Shown here: piece by piece, positions 27,106-36,128 of the stretch | Layout of the letters: each line of letters begins with the position of its first letter | Numbering within the stretch: the stretch's first letter is position 1 | Origin: an unicellular cyanobacterium SU3 | GTDB lineage: Bacteria > Cyanobacteriota > Cyanobacteriia > Cyanobacteriales > Microcystaceae | Length of the DNA stretch: 45,758 nucleotides | Reading direction: 5' to 3' | Assembly (NCBI GenBank): GCA_002172675.1 | Contig: NETF01000179.1 | Coordinates: 1-45,758, forward strand | Notes under the pieces: model-generated | Seen by the model: only the letters and a program-made list of their open reading frames with translations | Database searches by the model: none | What the model was told of the DNA's origin: nothing | Program-made: the position numbers and the translations under genes

Positions 27106-27816
27106 TTAGGGACAATAACTTTCCATCACTCGCCCAAAACTGTAAATTTTCTGATAATAGTATGTGCTAACTTTATCCCCTCGATCGCAAAAATGATCAA
27201 TAGCAATTCTATTCCGTCCAACTTCTTGACCTGAACTGTGAATATAATAACCATTACCTAAATAAAGGGCAACATGGTCTACTCTAGTTGTGGCAAAAAA
27301 GATTAAATCTCCTGGTAACAATTCTTCATAAGAAATCTTTTTAACAAAAGCTTCTTGTTGATAAGAATCCCTAGGTAGCCAAATTCCTGATGCACAAAAA
27401 GCCGCTTGCATTAATCCCGAACAATCATAATTAGGAGCAATTGTTCCACCCCATAAATAATAGTTAGGCTGTTTCATTGCTGCTTTAGTAAAGGCAATTA
27501 TATTTGGAATCTTTTTTTCGATTTTGCGACGAGAAATTTTTTGAAATTGATAAATTTTTTCAGCAGAATTTAAAGTTTGTAAATCATTTAAAGATAACCA
27601 AGCTAAGTAACCATCTTCACACAATTGAACCTGTATAAATTGATTCGTTAGGGTTGCTTCTAATAATTTGAGATGTCTCCCTGTTGCTACTTGAGTCGCT
27701 AACTCTTTCCCCGTCGCTGAATTATATAAATTTAGGGGAACACGACAACAATATTCTCCAGAAACAGATGAAGGTAAGAAATCTAGGGACGTTGGGGGGG
27801 AAGACAATACTAACAT
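27106..27816 (-). CDS. NlpC/P60 cell-wall endopeptidase with SH3-type N-terminus
   Basis: A 236-residue C40 cysteine peptidase. The catalytic set is Cys132 in NYDCSGLMQAAF, His181 in RVDHVALYLGNG and His193 in YIHSSGQ. The N-terminal 90 residues form the bacterial SH3-like domain (YNSATGKELATQVATGRHLK). Relatives from Anabaena and Nostoc cleave between D-Glu and diaminopimelate in peptidoglycan stem peptides with a free N-terminal L-Ala, for recycling or remodelling of the wall. No signal peptide is evident, as in those homologues. It is monocistronic. Confidence 0.92.
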   Translation of the reverse strand: MLVLSSPPTSLDFLPSSVSGEYCCRVPLNLYNSATGKELATQVATGRHLKLLEATLTNQFIQVQLCEDGYLAWLSLNDLQTLNSAEKIYQFQKISRRKIEKKIPNIIAFTKAAMKQPNYYLWGGTIAPNYDCSGLMQAAFCASGIWLPRDSYQQEAFVKKISYEELLPGDLIFFATTRVDHVALYLGNGYYIHSSGQEVGRNRIAIDHFCDRGDKVSTYYYQKIYSFGRVMESYCP

Positions 27817-28235
27817 ATTCTCGTTAGAACCGATAATATAAAATAATAAGGGTAGGTTTTCGCCTTGATGATACTAAATATTGTGGCTTTGAACACACCA
27901 TCTTCTGACTCAATTTTCAGTCATCAGGCTGTTATTGGCCATGAAAATCCTATGCTATGCCATTAACTTATTCTCGGCTTATTTATCCAAAAAACCGATG
28001 TAAATGACCTTCAATCAACTATTAGCACCATCACAGACAACGACAGGTAAGGATTGGCAGATGTTCCACAAATGTCAAGAAATACACATAAACTCACTCG
28101 AAAAGTGATTGTTTTTTTTGTAAAATTCGCTACAATTTTCTTAGCGTCTCAAAAATAATCGTTTCAGTTCTTTTAATTTGGGTTGTTATCTAAACCCATT
28201 ATTCTTTCGATCAACATTCATAGGAATTACTAACA
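27817..28235. other. Intergenic region with a terminator but no recognised gene
   Basis: About 420 bases between divergent genes. It contains open frames of about 30 codons from 27868 and 28001 with no family match. A plus-strand hairpin with a T tract at 28093-28119 ends whatever is transcribed here, which may be a small RNA. Confidence 0.4.
28093..28119 (+). terminator. Isolated intrinsic terminator
   Basis: TCACT, a short CGAAA loop and AGTGA, followed by TTG and eight T. The stem is only 5-6 bases. No plus-strand coding gene ends within several kilobases upstream, so it may belong to an unannotated small RNA in 27840-28092. Confidence 0.5.
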
Positions 28236-28724
28236 ATGGATTGTAGTAATATTCAGTTTTCTCTGCAAAAGTCAAACGTTGATTATCAACAATTACAAAT
28301 ATTGTTTAATCAAGCAGCATTTTGGGCTAGAGAACGAACCATACAAGACTTAAAAACTGCGGTTTTAAATAGTAATCCCGTGGTGACTGTTTGGGATGGT
28401 ACAACCATGATTGGTTTCTGTCGTGGAACCTCCGACGGGGTTTACCGGGCCACTATTTGGGATGTGGTGATTCACAAAGAATACCAAGGATTAGGATTAG
28501 GTCGTAAGTTAGTGGAAACCGCCTTAAGTCATCCTTTAATGAGTCAAGTAGAAAGGGTTTATTTAATGACAACCTATCAACAGAAATTCTATCAAAAAAT
28601 TGGGTTTCAAGAAAATAAATCCACTACCATGGTTCTACAAAATGCCTATGAAATTAATTCCATTTCTTTAGGAGATGGTTCTATGATACCTGATTCAAAG
28701 GCATTAGACACTGCAAGCGTGTAA
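28236..28724 (+). CDS. GNAT family N-acetyltransferase
   Basis: A 162-residue acetyl-CoA-dependent acyltransferase. Acetyl-CoA is bound by motif A, seen as WDVVIHKEYQGLGLGRKLVE (about residues 70-89), with the Q/RxxGxG/A pattern QGLGLG. The region VERVYLMTTYQQKFYQKIGF (about 105-124) is the motif B strand-helix that binds the substrate side. The substrate is not told by sequence. The C-terminal 25 residues (SLGDGSMIPDSKALDTASV) extend past the usual end and overlap the 3' end of the opposite-strand kinase gene by 44 bases. Confidence 0.9.
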   Translation: MDCSNIQFSLQKSNVDYQQLQILFNQAAFWARERTIQDLKTAVLNSNPVVTVWDGTTMIGFCRGTSDGVYRATIWDVVIHKEYQGLGLGRKLVETALSHPLMSQVERVYLMTTYQQKFYQKIGFQENKSTTMVLQNAYEINSISLGDGSMIPDSKALDTASV

Positions 28725-29478
28725 AAGTTTCTGGTTCATTTTCTGGGGAAATATCTAAAATAGTTAAATTTCCCCCCATTTTTTCTAATAAAGTTTGACA
28801 CAATATCAAAGTCATAGCTGGAGACAATTGTAAGTTATTGTTCCATTCTTTGAGAGAAGTTAATGTTAATCCAGCAGTTTGTAAGTCCTCTTGTTGTTTT
28901 TTCCACTTATAAAAAAAACAAGGAATATCAATAAATAATTTCGCAACATTTTCTCTTTCATTTAATTGACTGGTTATGATAATTGTCCCTTTTTCCATTA
29001 CAGTAAGGGCTGTATCAACTAAAGCAGTTAATCCTTGAACTAAACGGGCTTTATCTGCTTGAATAAAAATATCAATATCAGGCTGTTTTATGTCAATTTT
29101 ATAACTATAATTTTTTGTTTGGAATTCAGTTAATTCGTAAACTTCTTCAATAATATTATTCAAAGAAATTCGCTCAATATTCAAAGAAATGGAACCATAA
29201 TCAATCTTAGAAACAGTAATAATTCTATCGATTATTTCTACTAATTTTTTAGCAGATTCAAAGCCTTGTTGTAGAAATTCTTTTTCTTCTTCGGGATTTT
29301 CACATAAATCCCCTAAAATTAATTGATGTAACCCCATTAAACTGCTTAAAGGGGAACGCAATTCATGGGCGGTTTTGGCCAAAAAACTACTTTTAAAGTG
29401 ACTAAATTGTGTCGTCATTTCATAAGCTAATTTAGTCGCTTCTAGTTCTTTTTGCAGTGTTTTTATCTCTTCCATCAT
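28681..29478 (-). CDS. Histidine kinase-like protein with intact H box and degraded ATPase domain
   Basis: A 265-residue soluble protein. An N-terminal coiled coil leads to HisKA (residues about 25-95) with phospho-acceptor His38 in KTAHELRSPLSSLMGLHQ. In the HATPase region the N box Asn appears replaced (RLVQGLTALVDTAL, Asp155), and the DxGxG G1 box is not found where FIDIPCFFYKWKK lies; a weak G2-like end may be present. It is therefore unlikely to bind ATP normally and may act as a phosphotransfer or partner-binding scaffold. No sensor domain is attached. It begins at the base after the stop codon of the Sua5/YrdC gene, so the two are one operon. Confidence 0.8.
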   Translation of the reverse strand: MMEEIKTLQKELEATKLAYEMTTQFSHFKSSFLAKTAHELRSPLSSLMGLHQLILGDLCENPEEEKEFLQQGFESAKKLVEIIDRIITVSKIDYGSISLNIERISLNNIIEEVYELTEFQTKNYSYKIDIKQPDIDIFIQADKARLVQGLTALVDTALTVMEKGTIIITSQLNERENVAKLFIDIPCFFYKWKKQQEDLQTAGLTLTSLKEWNNNLQLSPAMTLILCQTLLEKMGGNLTILDISPENEPETFTRLQCLMPLNQVS

Positions 29479-30075
29479 TCATTTACCCGTTAATTTAATA
29501 CTACCTTGACGCAAAATTTTCCATCCTGTATTTGTCCATTTTGCCACAGTAGAAGGTAAACCACTACCGTATTTTTTCTGATTCTTTAACGGTTCTTCAT
29601 TTAAAACTAAAACATCGGAGAACTTTTGGGCAATTTCCCCTAATTTTTCTATAGGGGATTCCCCCGATAAATTCGCGCTAGTGGTGGCTAAACATCCCGT
29701 TTCTTTCAGTATATTCTGAGCAATAATAGAATTAGGAATACGGACTCCTATGGTACTTGGGTCAATGGGATTCATCGCTTTTGGAACTAATTCAGAAGCC
29801 GGTAAAACTAAAGTTAATTGACCGGGCCAATATTTCTTAACAACTCCTTCCCATATCTGAAATTCTTCAGGAGTTCCTTTAACATACTTCCAAATCGACT
29901 CAGGGGATGAACCCATCAAAATTAAAGGTTTATCAGGAGGTCGTTTTTTGGTGACAAAAATCAGAGAAGCAAAGTCAGGTAAAGCAGCTAAAGCGGGAAC
30001 TGTATCTGTCGGAAAACTGACAACTTTACCTTGTTTTGCCCCTGTAATTAATTCCTGTTGAGAAACTTGTGGCAT
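29479..30075 (-). CDS. Sua5/YrdC-type L-threonylcarbamoyladenylate synthase
   Basis: A 198-residue enzyme that makes threonylcarbamoyl-AMP from threonine, bicarbonate and ATP, the first step to the t6A37 modification of ANN-decoding tRNAs. Signatures are VVSFPTDTVPALAALPD (about residues 17-33), KKRPPDKPLILMG (about 43-55), YWPGQLTLVLPA (about 87-98), GVRIPNS and CLATTSANLSGESP (about 138-151). It has only the YrdC domain, as in TsaC, without the Sua5 C-terminal domain. Tsa partners (TsaD, B, E) are not near. It is the first gene of a pair with the kinase-like gene. Confidence 0.9.
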   Translation of the reverse strand: MPQVSQQELITGAKQGKVVSFPTDTVPALAALPDFASLIFVTKKRPPDKPLILMGSSPESIWKYVKGTPEEFQIWEGVVKKYWPGQLTLVLPASELVPKAMNPIDPSTIGVRIPNSIIAQNILKETGCLATTSANLSGESPIEKLGEIAQKFSDVLVLNEEPLKNQKKYGSGLPSTVAKWTNTGWKILRQGSIKLTGK

Positions 30076-30171
30076 TGACTATTTTAAGATTGATTAAAAA
30101 TTTAAGTTAAAATTATAAGCTAAGGACTATAATTCTAGTATTTCTATTAGTTTAAAACGAATTGTAATGTT

Positions 30172-31845
30172 ATGAAAATAAACTTAAAGAAAAAATTTAC
30201 TTTCTATTTTGCCTTTGTGGTGGCTTCGTGTTTGCTTTTTAATCTGATTGTTGTTATTCAGGTTCAAGGGTTTAATCAAAGAACAAGCGAGCGCACGGTT
30301 CCCCTGTTAAATAACTTAGGGAAGCATCATCATGAGATTACCACGACTTCTCCGGTTGCCCAACAATATTTTGATCAAGGGTTAATCTTTATCTATGGTT
30401 TCAACCACAAAGAAGCTTATCTTTCTTTCCAAGAAGCCACGAAACTCGATCCCAATTGTGCAATATGTTACGCAGGAATGGCTTTGGCTTTAGGACCCAA
30501 TATTAACGCGCCGATGGATCAAAAAGCTATGCCAACCGCTTACGAAACCATCAAAAAAGCCCATCAATTAAGCAAAAATGCCTCAGCAAAAGAACAAGCT
30601 TACATTGAAGCCTTGAGACAACGTTATTCCCCCCAACCAGTCGATGATCGTTCTGGATTGGATCTTGCCTACGCTAACGCCATGAAAGCGGTGGTTAAAC
30701 AATATCCCGATGACTTAGACGCAGCTACCCTTTACGCAGAAGCGTTAATGGACCTAATGCCCTGGAATTATTGGTTAGAAGGGGGAGAACCTAAACCAGA
30801 AACCAAAGAAATTGTTGCAACTTTAGAGTCTGTTTTAGCCAAAAAGCCCCAACATCCAGGGGCTACCCATTATTATATTCATGCCGTAGAAGCTTCTAAC
30901 CACCCCGAAAAAGCAGAAGCTGCCGCCGACAATCTCCGTGATACGGTTCCAGGTTCTGGTCATTTGGTACATATGCCGTCCCATATTTATCTACGCATTG
31001 GTCGTTATCATGATGCAGCTTTAGCTAATGAAAAAGCCATGAAATCTGATGAAATCTATTTGGCTAATACCCAAGAAAAAGGTCTTTACTCAGCCCTTTA
31101 TTATCCCCATAATATTCATTTTTTCTGGTCGGCAGCTAGTATGGAAGGCCGCAGTCAAGAAGCGATCGCTGCTGCTAGAAAATTAGTTAATAAAGTGTCT
31201 AATTCTCAAATTCAAGGGTTTCCTTGGTCTGAAATCTTTTTACCAAGTCCTTATTTTTCTTTTGTACAATTTCGTCAATGGGATGAAATGTTAACTGAAC
31301 CTAAACCCTCCGAAGAATTTACTTATACTAATGCAATGTGGCATTATGGTCGGGGTATGGCTTGGGTTGGAAAAGAACAGTTAGATAAAGCAGTTATTGA
31401 AGAACAAGCAATCAGTGAATTATTGTCAAATAACTCCTTAGAAAAAATAGAAGCAGCTGGAGTTCCTGCCACACAATTAATTAATATTGCTGATGAATTA
31501 TTACAAGGAAAGATTGCTACTTCAAAACAAGAAAAAGAACAAGCGACCGCTCATTATCAAAAAGCGGTTGAATTACAGGATGAAGTACCTTATATGGAAC
31601 CCCCTTACTGGTATTATCCCTCTCGTTACTCTTTAGGAACCGTCCTATTTCAACAAGGAAAATTTACCGAAGCAGAAGCAGTTTATCGTCAAGATTTACA
31701 ACAACATCCTCATAATGGTTGGTCTTTATTTGGTTTAGCAGAAAGTTTAAAAGCGCAAGGTAAAACCGATGAGATGATCACTATTGAAAAGGAATTTAAG
31801 GATGCTTGGACACACGCAGATTTTGAGTTAAGTCTGTCGGATTAA
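30172..31845 (+). CDS. Exported TPR protein with conserved histidine motifs
   Basis: A 557-residue protein with an N-terminal signal or anchor (basic MKINLKKK then about 22 hydrophobic residues) and then tetratricopeptide-like repeats throughout (for example AYLSFQEATKLDPNCAICYA and FTEAEAVYRQDLQQHPHN). Three His-rich motifs stand out in the middle: HPGATHYYIHAVEASNHPE (about residues 227-245), SGHLVHMPSHIYLRIGRYHD (about 260-279) and YYPHNIHFFWS (about 309-319). Their spacing and conservation type suggest a metal or haem site, but the family's function is unknown to me. It is probably periplasmic or outer-facing and is monocistronic. Confidence 0.8.
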   Translation: MKINLKKKFTFYFAFVVASCLLFNLIVVIQVQGFNQRTSERTVPLLNNLGKHHHEITTTSPVAQQYFDQGLIFIYGFNHKEAYLSFQEATKLDPNCAICYAGMALALGPNINAPMDQKAMPTAYETIKKAHQLSKNASAKEQAYIEALRQRYSPQPVDDRSGLDLAYANAMKAVVKQYPDDLDAATLYAEALMDLMPWNYWLEGGEPKPETKEIVATLESVLAKKPQHPGATHYYIHAVEASNHPEKAEAAADNLRDTVPGSGHLVHMPSHIYLRIGRYHDAALANEKAMKSDEIYLANTQEKGLYSALYYPHNIHFFWSAASMEGRSQEAIAAARKLVNKVSNSQIQGFPWSEIFLPSPYFSFVQFRQWDEMLTEPKPSEEFTYTNAMWHYGRGMAWVGKEQLDKAVIEEQAISELLSNNSLEKIEAAGVPATQLINIADELLQGKIATSKQEKEQATAHYQKAVELQDEVPYMEPPYWYYPSRYSLGTVLFQQGKFTEAEAVYRQDLQQHPHNGWSLFGLAESLKAQGKTDEMITIEKEFKDAWTHADFELSLSD

Positions 31846-31964
31846 TTTGGTAGGGTGGGAAAATTTCAACTTATCATGACAGTTTCAGGTAAGTTTATGT
31901 TTTGCCTACCCTGAATCACTATAAAGACTATAATTAAAAGAGGTGTTTTCAGAATTTTACCTAT

Positions 31965-32138
31965 ATGGACAAAATTACAGTTGATTCTAAAATCCACTTT
32001 GGAAAACCTTGTATAAGGGATACACGGATTCCAGTACAAAGTATTCTTGAACTTTTAGATGAGGGACTATCTTTTCATGAAATTATACATAACTACTATC
32101 CTGACTTAACAACTGAAGATATTCAAGCTTGTATCTAA
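31965..32138 (+). pseudogene. DUF433 family antitoxin-like gene, probably truncated by a nonsense codon
   Basis: A 57-codon frame reads MDKITVDSKIHFGKPCIRDT, then RIPVQSILELLDEGLSFHEI and YPDLTTEDIQACI. This is the DUF433 fold, a winged-helix DNA-binding antitoxin often paired with a DUF5615 (PIN-like) toxin. The stop TAA falls where the family has Gln in QACxQYA, and the next codons read YAIYII before another stop. So a CAA-to-TAA change is likely and the frame once ran a little further. No DUF5615 gene follows. It may still fold, since only the last helix is lost. Confidence 0.75.
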
Positions 32139-32259
32139 TATGCTATTTATATAATTTAGTTGCTTGATATTTCATTAATTTACTAAGATATAGGCGATCG
32201 CATAGTACAATCCCACTAAAATGAAGCTATAATAATAGTAAAATTTCCTTGTTTTACTT

Positions 32260-32544
32260 ATGTCTGAGAATAATCCAGATATCCTTGAACACAATCGTCG
32301 TATTAATCAACTCACTCGCAAAGTTGCTAGATTAGAGATGAGTATGAATACTTTAGAACAGTCAATAGAACCTCAAGGCTGGATCAGTCAAGCATTTGAA
32401 AAGTTTGAAGAACATCTTGATGAACAAGATCGAAAAATTAATCGTTTAGAACAAAATATTAATCATAATTTTGCTGAACTTCGTAGTTCTTTGAGTCATA
32501 TTATTGATCATCTAACTAATATTTCTGACCTTTTTGAAGAATAA
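32260..32544 (+). CDS. Coiled-coil hypothetical protein, 94 residues
   Basis: A charged, mostly helical protein with heptad-like spacing from residue 10 to the end (NRRINQLTRKVARLEMSMNT, DEQDRKINRLEQNINHNF). No membrane or catalytic motif. Such short coiled-coil proteins are common in cyanobacterial accessory DNA, and I do not know the role. It lies between the DUF433 remnant and the toxin-antitoxin pair, on the same strand. Confidence 0.7.
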   Translation: MSENNPDILEHNRRINQLTRKVARLEMSMNTLEQSIEPQGWISQAFEKFEEHLDEQDRKINRLEQNINHNFAELRSSLSHIIDHLTNISDLFEE

Positions 32545-32591
32545 TTATGAAATGGATTTATAACAAGCTTAAACGTATCAATTCGATCTAA

Positions 32592-32849
<258 letters not shown>

Positions 32850-32857
32850 TCTAAAAT

Positions 32858-33121
32858 ATGACAGAATATAAAATTGAATTGTTAAAAAGTGCAAAAAAAG
32901 AACTTTCTAAACTTCCTAGAGATGTTCAAGAAAGAATTAGGGATAAAATTGATACATTAAAAACTAATCCTTACCCTTCTGATGTGAAAAAACTAAAAAA
33001 CGGAGATGGAAGACTAAGAATAAGAATAGGAAATTATCGAGTTATCTATAAAGTCGAAAAAAATATTTTAGTTGTCTTGGTTATAAAAATTGGTCATCGT
33101 CGTCAAATATATCGGAATTAA
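32858..33121 (+). CDS. RelE/ParE family toxin, 87 residues
   Basis: A basic protein of the RelE/ParE fold: YKIELLKSAKKELSKLPRDV at the start, then LKNGDGRLRIRIGNYRVIYK and a C-terminal IKIGHRRQIYRN, where the basic and Tyr residues of RelE mRNA nucleases lie. The GDYRVIY-like pattern is diagnostic. It likely cleaves mRNA at the ribosome and is held in check by the antitoxin just upstream. The pair is complete with no visible damage. Confidence 0.9.
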   Translation: MTEYKIELLKSAKKELSKLPRDVQERIRDKIDTLKTNPYPSDVKKLKNGDGRLRIRIGNYRVIYKVEKNILVVLVIKIGHRRQIYRN

Positions 33122-33133
33122 GATAAATAAAAT

Positions 33134-33718
33134 TTAAACTTCTTCATCAAAATTAACTCGCTTATATAACTCATCTAAACTGATTTCAAAATCAACAGAA
33201 TCTAAAGATAATTTACTTTCTTTTGTTTCATATTCCGTTAACATCCATTGATGGTCGGCAGTTTTCACAAAATGCTCAACTAATACACTATATTGATCAA
33301 TTAAAACATATTCTTTAAACTCAGGAATAGAACGATAAAACCGAAATTTATCCCCTCTATCTCTTCCTTCAGTTGACTTAGATAAAACCTCTACAATTAG
33401 ACTAGGATTTGTAATAGTTGTAGTTCCTGGAGGGTGATAAACGGGTTGTCCTTCAACTACCATAATATCAGGATAAATATACTCACGATAATTAGGAATC
33501 CATAACCGAACATCTCCTACAAATACCTCTGAATTTTGTTCTCTTAAAGCCAAATTTAAGTAAGTACAAAATTCAAGAACAAGATGATTATGGTTAGTAG
33601 TTCCTCCAGTCATTAGCACAATTTTTCCGTCACGATATTCATGTTTTTCGATTGATTCTTCTTCTAATTTTAAGTATTCTTCTGGAGTATAAAGTTGTTT
33701 ATCTGCTGCAACAGTCAT
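33134..33718 (-). CDS. Uma2 family (DUF820) restriction endonuclease-like protein
   Basis: A 194-residue protein of the Uma2 family, a PD-(D/E)xK nuclease fold that is hugely expanded in cyanobacteria. The expected core is present: YTPEEYLKLEEE, EYRDGKIVLMTGGT, YIYPDIMVVEG (acidic residue) and NPSLIVEVLSKST (E-V-L strand). Catalytic activity and biological role are not established for most members. It converges on the RelE gene and shares a strand with a second Uma2 gene 44 bases upstream. Confidence 0.88.
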   Translation of the reverse strand: MTVAADKQLYTPEEYLKLEEESIEKHEYRDGKIVLMTGGTTNHNHLVLEFCTYLNLALREQNSEVFVGDVRLWIPNYREYIYPDIMVVEGQPVYHPPGTTTITNPSLIVEVLSKSTEGRDRGDKFRFYRSIPEFKEYVLIDQYSVLVEHFVKTADHQWMLTEYETKESKLSLDSVDFEISLDELYKRVNFDEEV

Positions 33719-33762
33719 AATATTTTTCCTAAAATTTTTAAATGTTGATGATTCTGATGATT

Positions 33763-34467
33763 CTATTTTAACAAGTTTGCTCTAAAATTTTGATACTCTC
33801 TTGTTTTCATTCCTTCTTGTAATATTTCTAGAACCTTTAATAAATTACCTGTTAATAATGCCTCAACATCTAGCCATAAACCAGGATAAACATCACTTTT
33901 GATAATTCCATTTTTATCTATTTTTAATTTAGTGTACTGCCCTTCTTTTAAAGCAAACCAGTCAATTTCATTATCATAAACTCGCCATACTAAATACTCT
34001 TGAACTTGATTTCGTTCATAAGTTTTCAGTTTATCATGTAAATCAATAGAAACCGTACTGGCAGCAATTTCTACTATTAATTCTGGCGCACCTTCTACAT
34101 AATCATCTTCACTAATAATTGATTTTCCTCCTTTATCTATACTAAGTAAAGCATCAGGTTGAGGGACGTTTTTTTCATCCAATCTTACCATTGCATTATC
34201 CGCTAATTCAACCCCTAATGTTGCTGCTTCATACTGCGCTAACCAACCAATAATATGAGCATGAGGTTTACCATATTGTCTAAATCTTAACGCAGCCGGC
34301 ATATAAACTAAACCCTCAATTAATTCAGCTTTTTTAACATTAGACATTAATTGATAACGATGTTCAAATTGAAAAGCTGTTAAGCGCACCGCAAAGCGGA
34401 TCTCTCCGAGATCGGCGTTTTCTAAAGGGGGAATTTTTTGCTTATATTTTGTTAACTTTGAAGTCAT
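33763..34467 (-). CDS. Second Uma2 family (DUF820) protein
   Basis: A 234-residue Uma2 relative. It shows GLVYMPAALRFRQYGKPHAH, VPQPDALLSID (acidic residue), APELIVEIAASTVSIDLHDK and VQEYLVWRVYDNEIDWF. It belongs to the subgroup in which the second strand reads APELIVEIA, and is longer than its neighbour, so the two are distant paralogues rather than a recent duplication. It is first in a two-gene minus-strand set. The function is unknown. Confidence 0.87.
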   Translation of the reverse strand: MTSKLTKYKQKIPPLENADLGEIRFAVRLTAFQFEHRYQLMSNVKKAELIEGLVYMPAALRFRQYGKPHAHIIGWLAQYEAATLGVELADNAMVRLDEKNVPQPDALLSIDKGGKSIISEDDYVEGAPELIVEIAASTVSIDLHDKLKTYERNQVQEYLVWRVYDNEIDWFALKEGQYTKLKIDKNGIIKSDVYPGLWLDVEALLTGNLLKVLEILQEGMKTREYQNFRANLLK

Positions 34468-34523
34468 AAGTATGATTAAAATAAAAGAATTAAATTAGTA
34501 TTTTTTCTATGAAAATTAAGTAA

Positions 34524-34540
34524 GGTGGGCAATGCCCACC
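34524..34540. repeat. Dispersed GGTGGGC palindrome, copy 2
   Basis: A perfect stem GGTGGGC-AAT-GCCCACC lies just past the pgi stop codon. It matches the copy at 5599-5623, including the GTAA prefix. On the minus strand it is followed by a weakly T-rich stretch, so it can end the pgi transcript. Confidence 0.7.
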
Positions 34541-34547
34541 CAAGCAA

Positions 34548-36128
34548 TTAACTAGCAGAAACTTTCAAAGTTTTTAGATCAGTTAAATCACCATCTAAAG
34601 CAACACCTCGCCCATTGGCCGCTAAATGACGGACAATTTTATAAACAAATTCTACCTCATCAGGAGAACCTGCTTTTGCTGCTAAGCTTTCTATATCTAA
34701 TGCCTCAGAGGTTTCTTTAATCACCGTTTGAACTTTAGTTTGTAAATCCAAAATAGAGGCAGACATTTTCTTACCGGCTTCTACTCCTGGTTGATGATAA
34801 GCGTTAATATTTACCAAAGAAGCGTAGAAACTAACTGTCCTTTCATACAGCGCAATTAAAGCCCCAACCGTACGAGGATTAACTTGAGGAATAGTAATTG
34901 TAATCGAGTCTCTACTATTCTCAAATAATGCTTGTCGGGTTCCTTGTAAAAACCCTGATAAAAAGTCACCGGATGTTACACCTGGTTCAATTTCAAAATG
35001 GGTGTCTCTGCCATCTTCTAAAACTTCGATAAAGGTAGCGAAAAAGTTAGGAACCCCTTCCCTTAATTGCTGTACATAAGCGTGTTGATCAGTCGATCCT
35101 TTGTTGCCATAAACTGCAATTCCTTGATAAACAGTATTGCCATCAAGATCCTTTTCTTTACCCAAAGATTCCATCACTAACTGTTGTAAATAACGACTAA
35201 ATAACAGCAAACTATCTTTATAAGGAAGAACCACCATATCCTTTTCTCCCTTACCATTGCCTGAATAATACCAAGCCAAGGCTAATAAAGCCGCCGGGTT
35301 AGTTTCGAGATCCTTAACCCTGGTTGCTTCATCCATTTCTTTTGCCCCGATCAACATTCCATCAATATTGATCCCCTGTAAAGCCGCCGGCAATAAACCT
35401 ACAGCAGATAGTTCTGATGTTCTTCCCCCTACCCAGTCTTGCATGGGAAACCTAGCTAACCAGTCAGTGGCTAATTTGTCCATTTTGCTGCCCGGCATCG
35501 TAACAGCTACTGCGTGGGGTTCAAATTTTAATCCCTTACTTTCGTAAGCGTGTTTGACTTCTAACATCCCGTTACGGGTTTCTGGGGTTCCCCCTGACTT
35601 GGTGGTGATGAGAACTAGGGTACTTTTTAGGCGATCGCCGATATTAGTCAGGGTACTATCGATCCCAGCCGGATCGGTGTTATCGATAAAATGGATGGTC
35701 ATGGGAGGATTTTCTGAGGGTAACGCCTCGGCCACAAACTGCGGGCCTAAAGCCGATCCCCCAATCCCCACCGAAAGGATATCCGTAAACTTGTCGGCTG
35801 TGGGAGGTTTAATGGTTCCTTGGTGGACTTTTTTGACAAATTGAGCAATATTTTTTAAAGGTTCAGTGATTTCTTTCCTTGCCTCTTCATTGGGGGCTAA
35901 TTCCGGGGCCCGCAACCAATAATGTCCCACCATCCGGCCTTCATCAGGGTTGGCGATCGCCCCAGCTTCTAAAGCTTCCATATCTGCAAAGGCTTTCTCA
36001 AATTTTGGGGTTAGTTGTTTAACCAAGTCATCATCGAAGCGCATTCGGCTAATATCAACATAGAATCCTAACCCTTCGTGATAATAAAGCCAGTCTTGGT
36101 AACGTTGCCACAGTTGTTGTTTATCCAT
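34548..36128 (-). CDS. pgi: Glucose-6-phosphate isomerase
   Basis: Interconverts glucose 6-phosphate and fructose 6-phosphate in the cytoplasm, joining glycogen metabolism, glycolysis and the oxidative pentose phosphate pathway. Conserved parts are [34 protein letters not shown] (the STKT-like phosphate site), [20 protein letters not shown], and the C-terminal [13 protein letters not shown] with the catalytic His. The 526-residue length is usual for the cyanobacterial form. The gene stands alone with a hairpin repeat behind it. In a diazotrophic strain it would help fuel dark nitrogen fixation, which is inference from the genus guess. Confidence 0.95.
   Translation of the reverse strand: MDKQQLWQRYQDWLYYHEGLGFYVDISRMRFDDDLVKQLTPKFEKAFADMEALEAGAIANPDEGRMVGHYWLRAPELAPNEEARKEITEPLKNIAQFVKKVHQGTIKPPTADKFTDILSVGIGGSALGPQFVAEALPSENPPMTIHFIDNTDPAGIDSTLTNIGDRLKSTLVLITTKSGGTPETRNGMLEVKHAYESKGLKFEPHAVAVTMPGSKMDKLATDWLARFPMQDWVGGRTSELSAVGLLPAALQGINIDGMLIGAKEMDEATRVKDLETNPAALLALAWYYSGNGKGEKDMVVLPYKDSLLLFSRYLQQLVMESLGKEKDLDGNTVYQGIAVYGNKGSTDQHAYVQQLREGVPNFFATFIEVLEDGRDTHFEIEPGVTSGDFLSGFLQGTRQALFENSRDSITITIPQVNPRTVGALIALYERTVSFYASLVNINAYHQPGVEAGKKMSASILDLQTKVQTVIKETSEALDIESLAAKAGSPDEVEFVYKIVRHLAANGRGVALDGDLTDLKTLKVSAS

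Noticed and set aside
35554-35844. 96-codon plus-strand frame within pgi
   Set aside because: Antisense shadow of a well-conserved enzyme gene.
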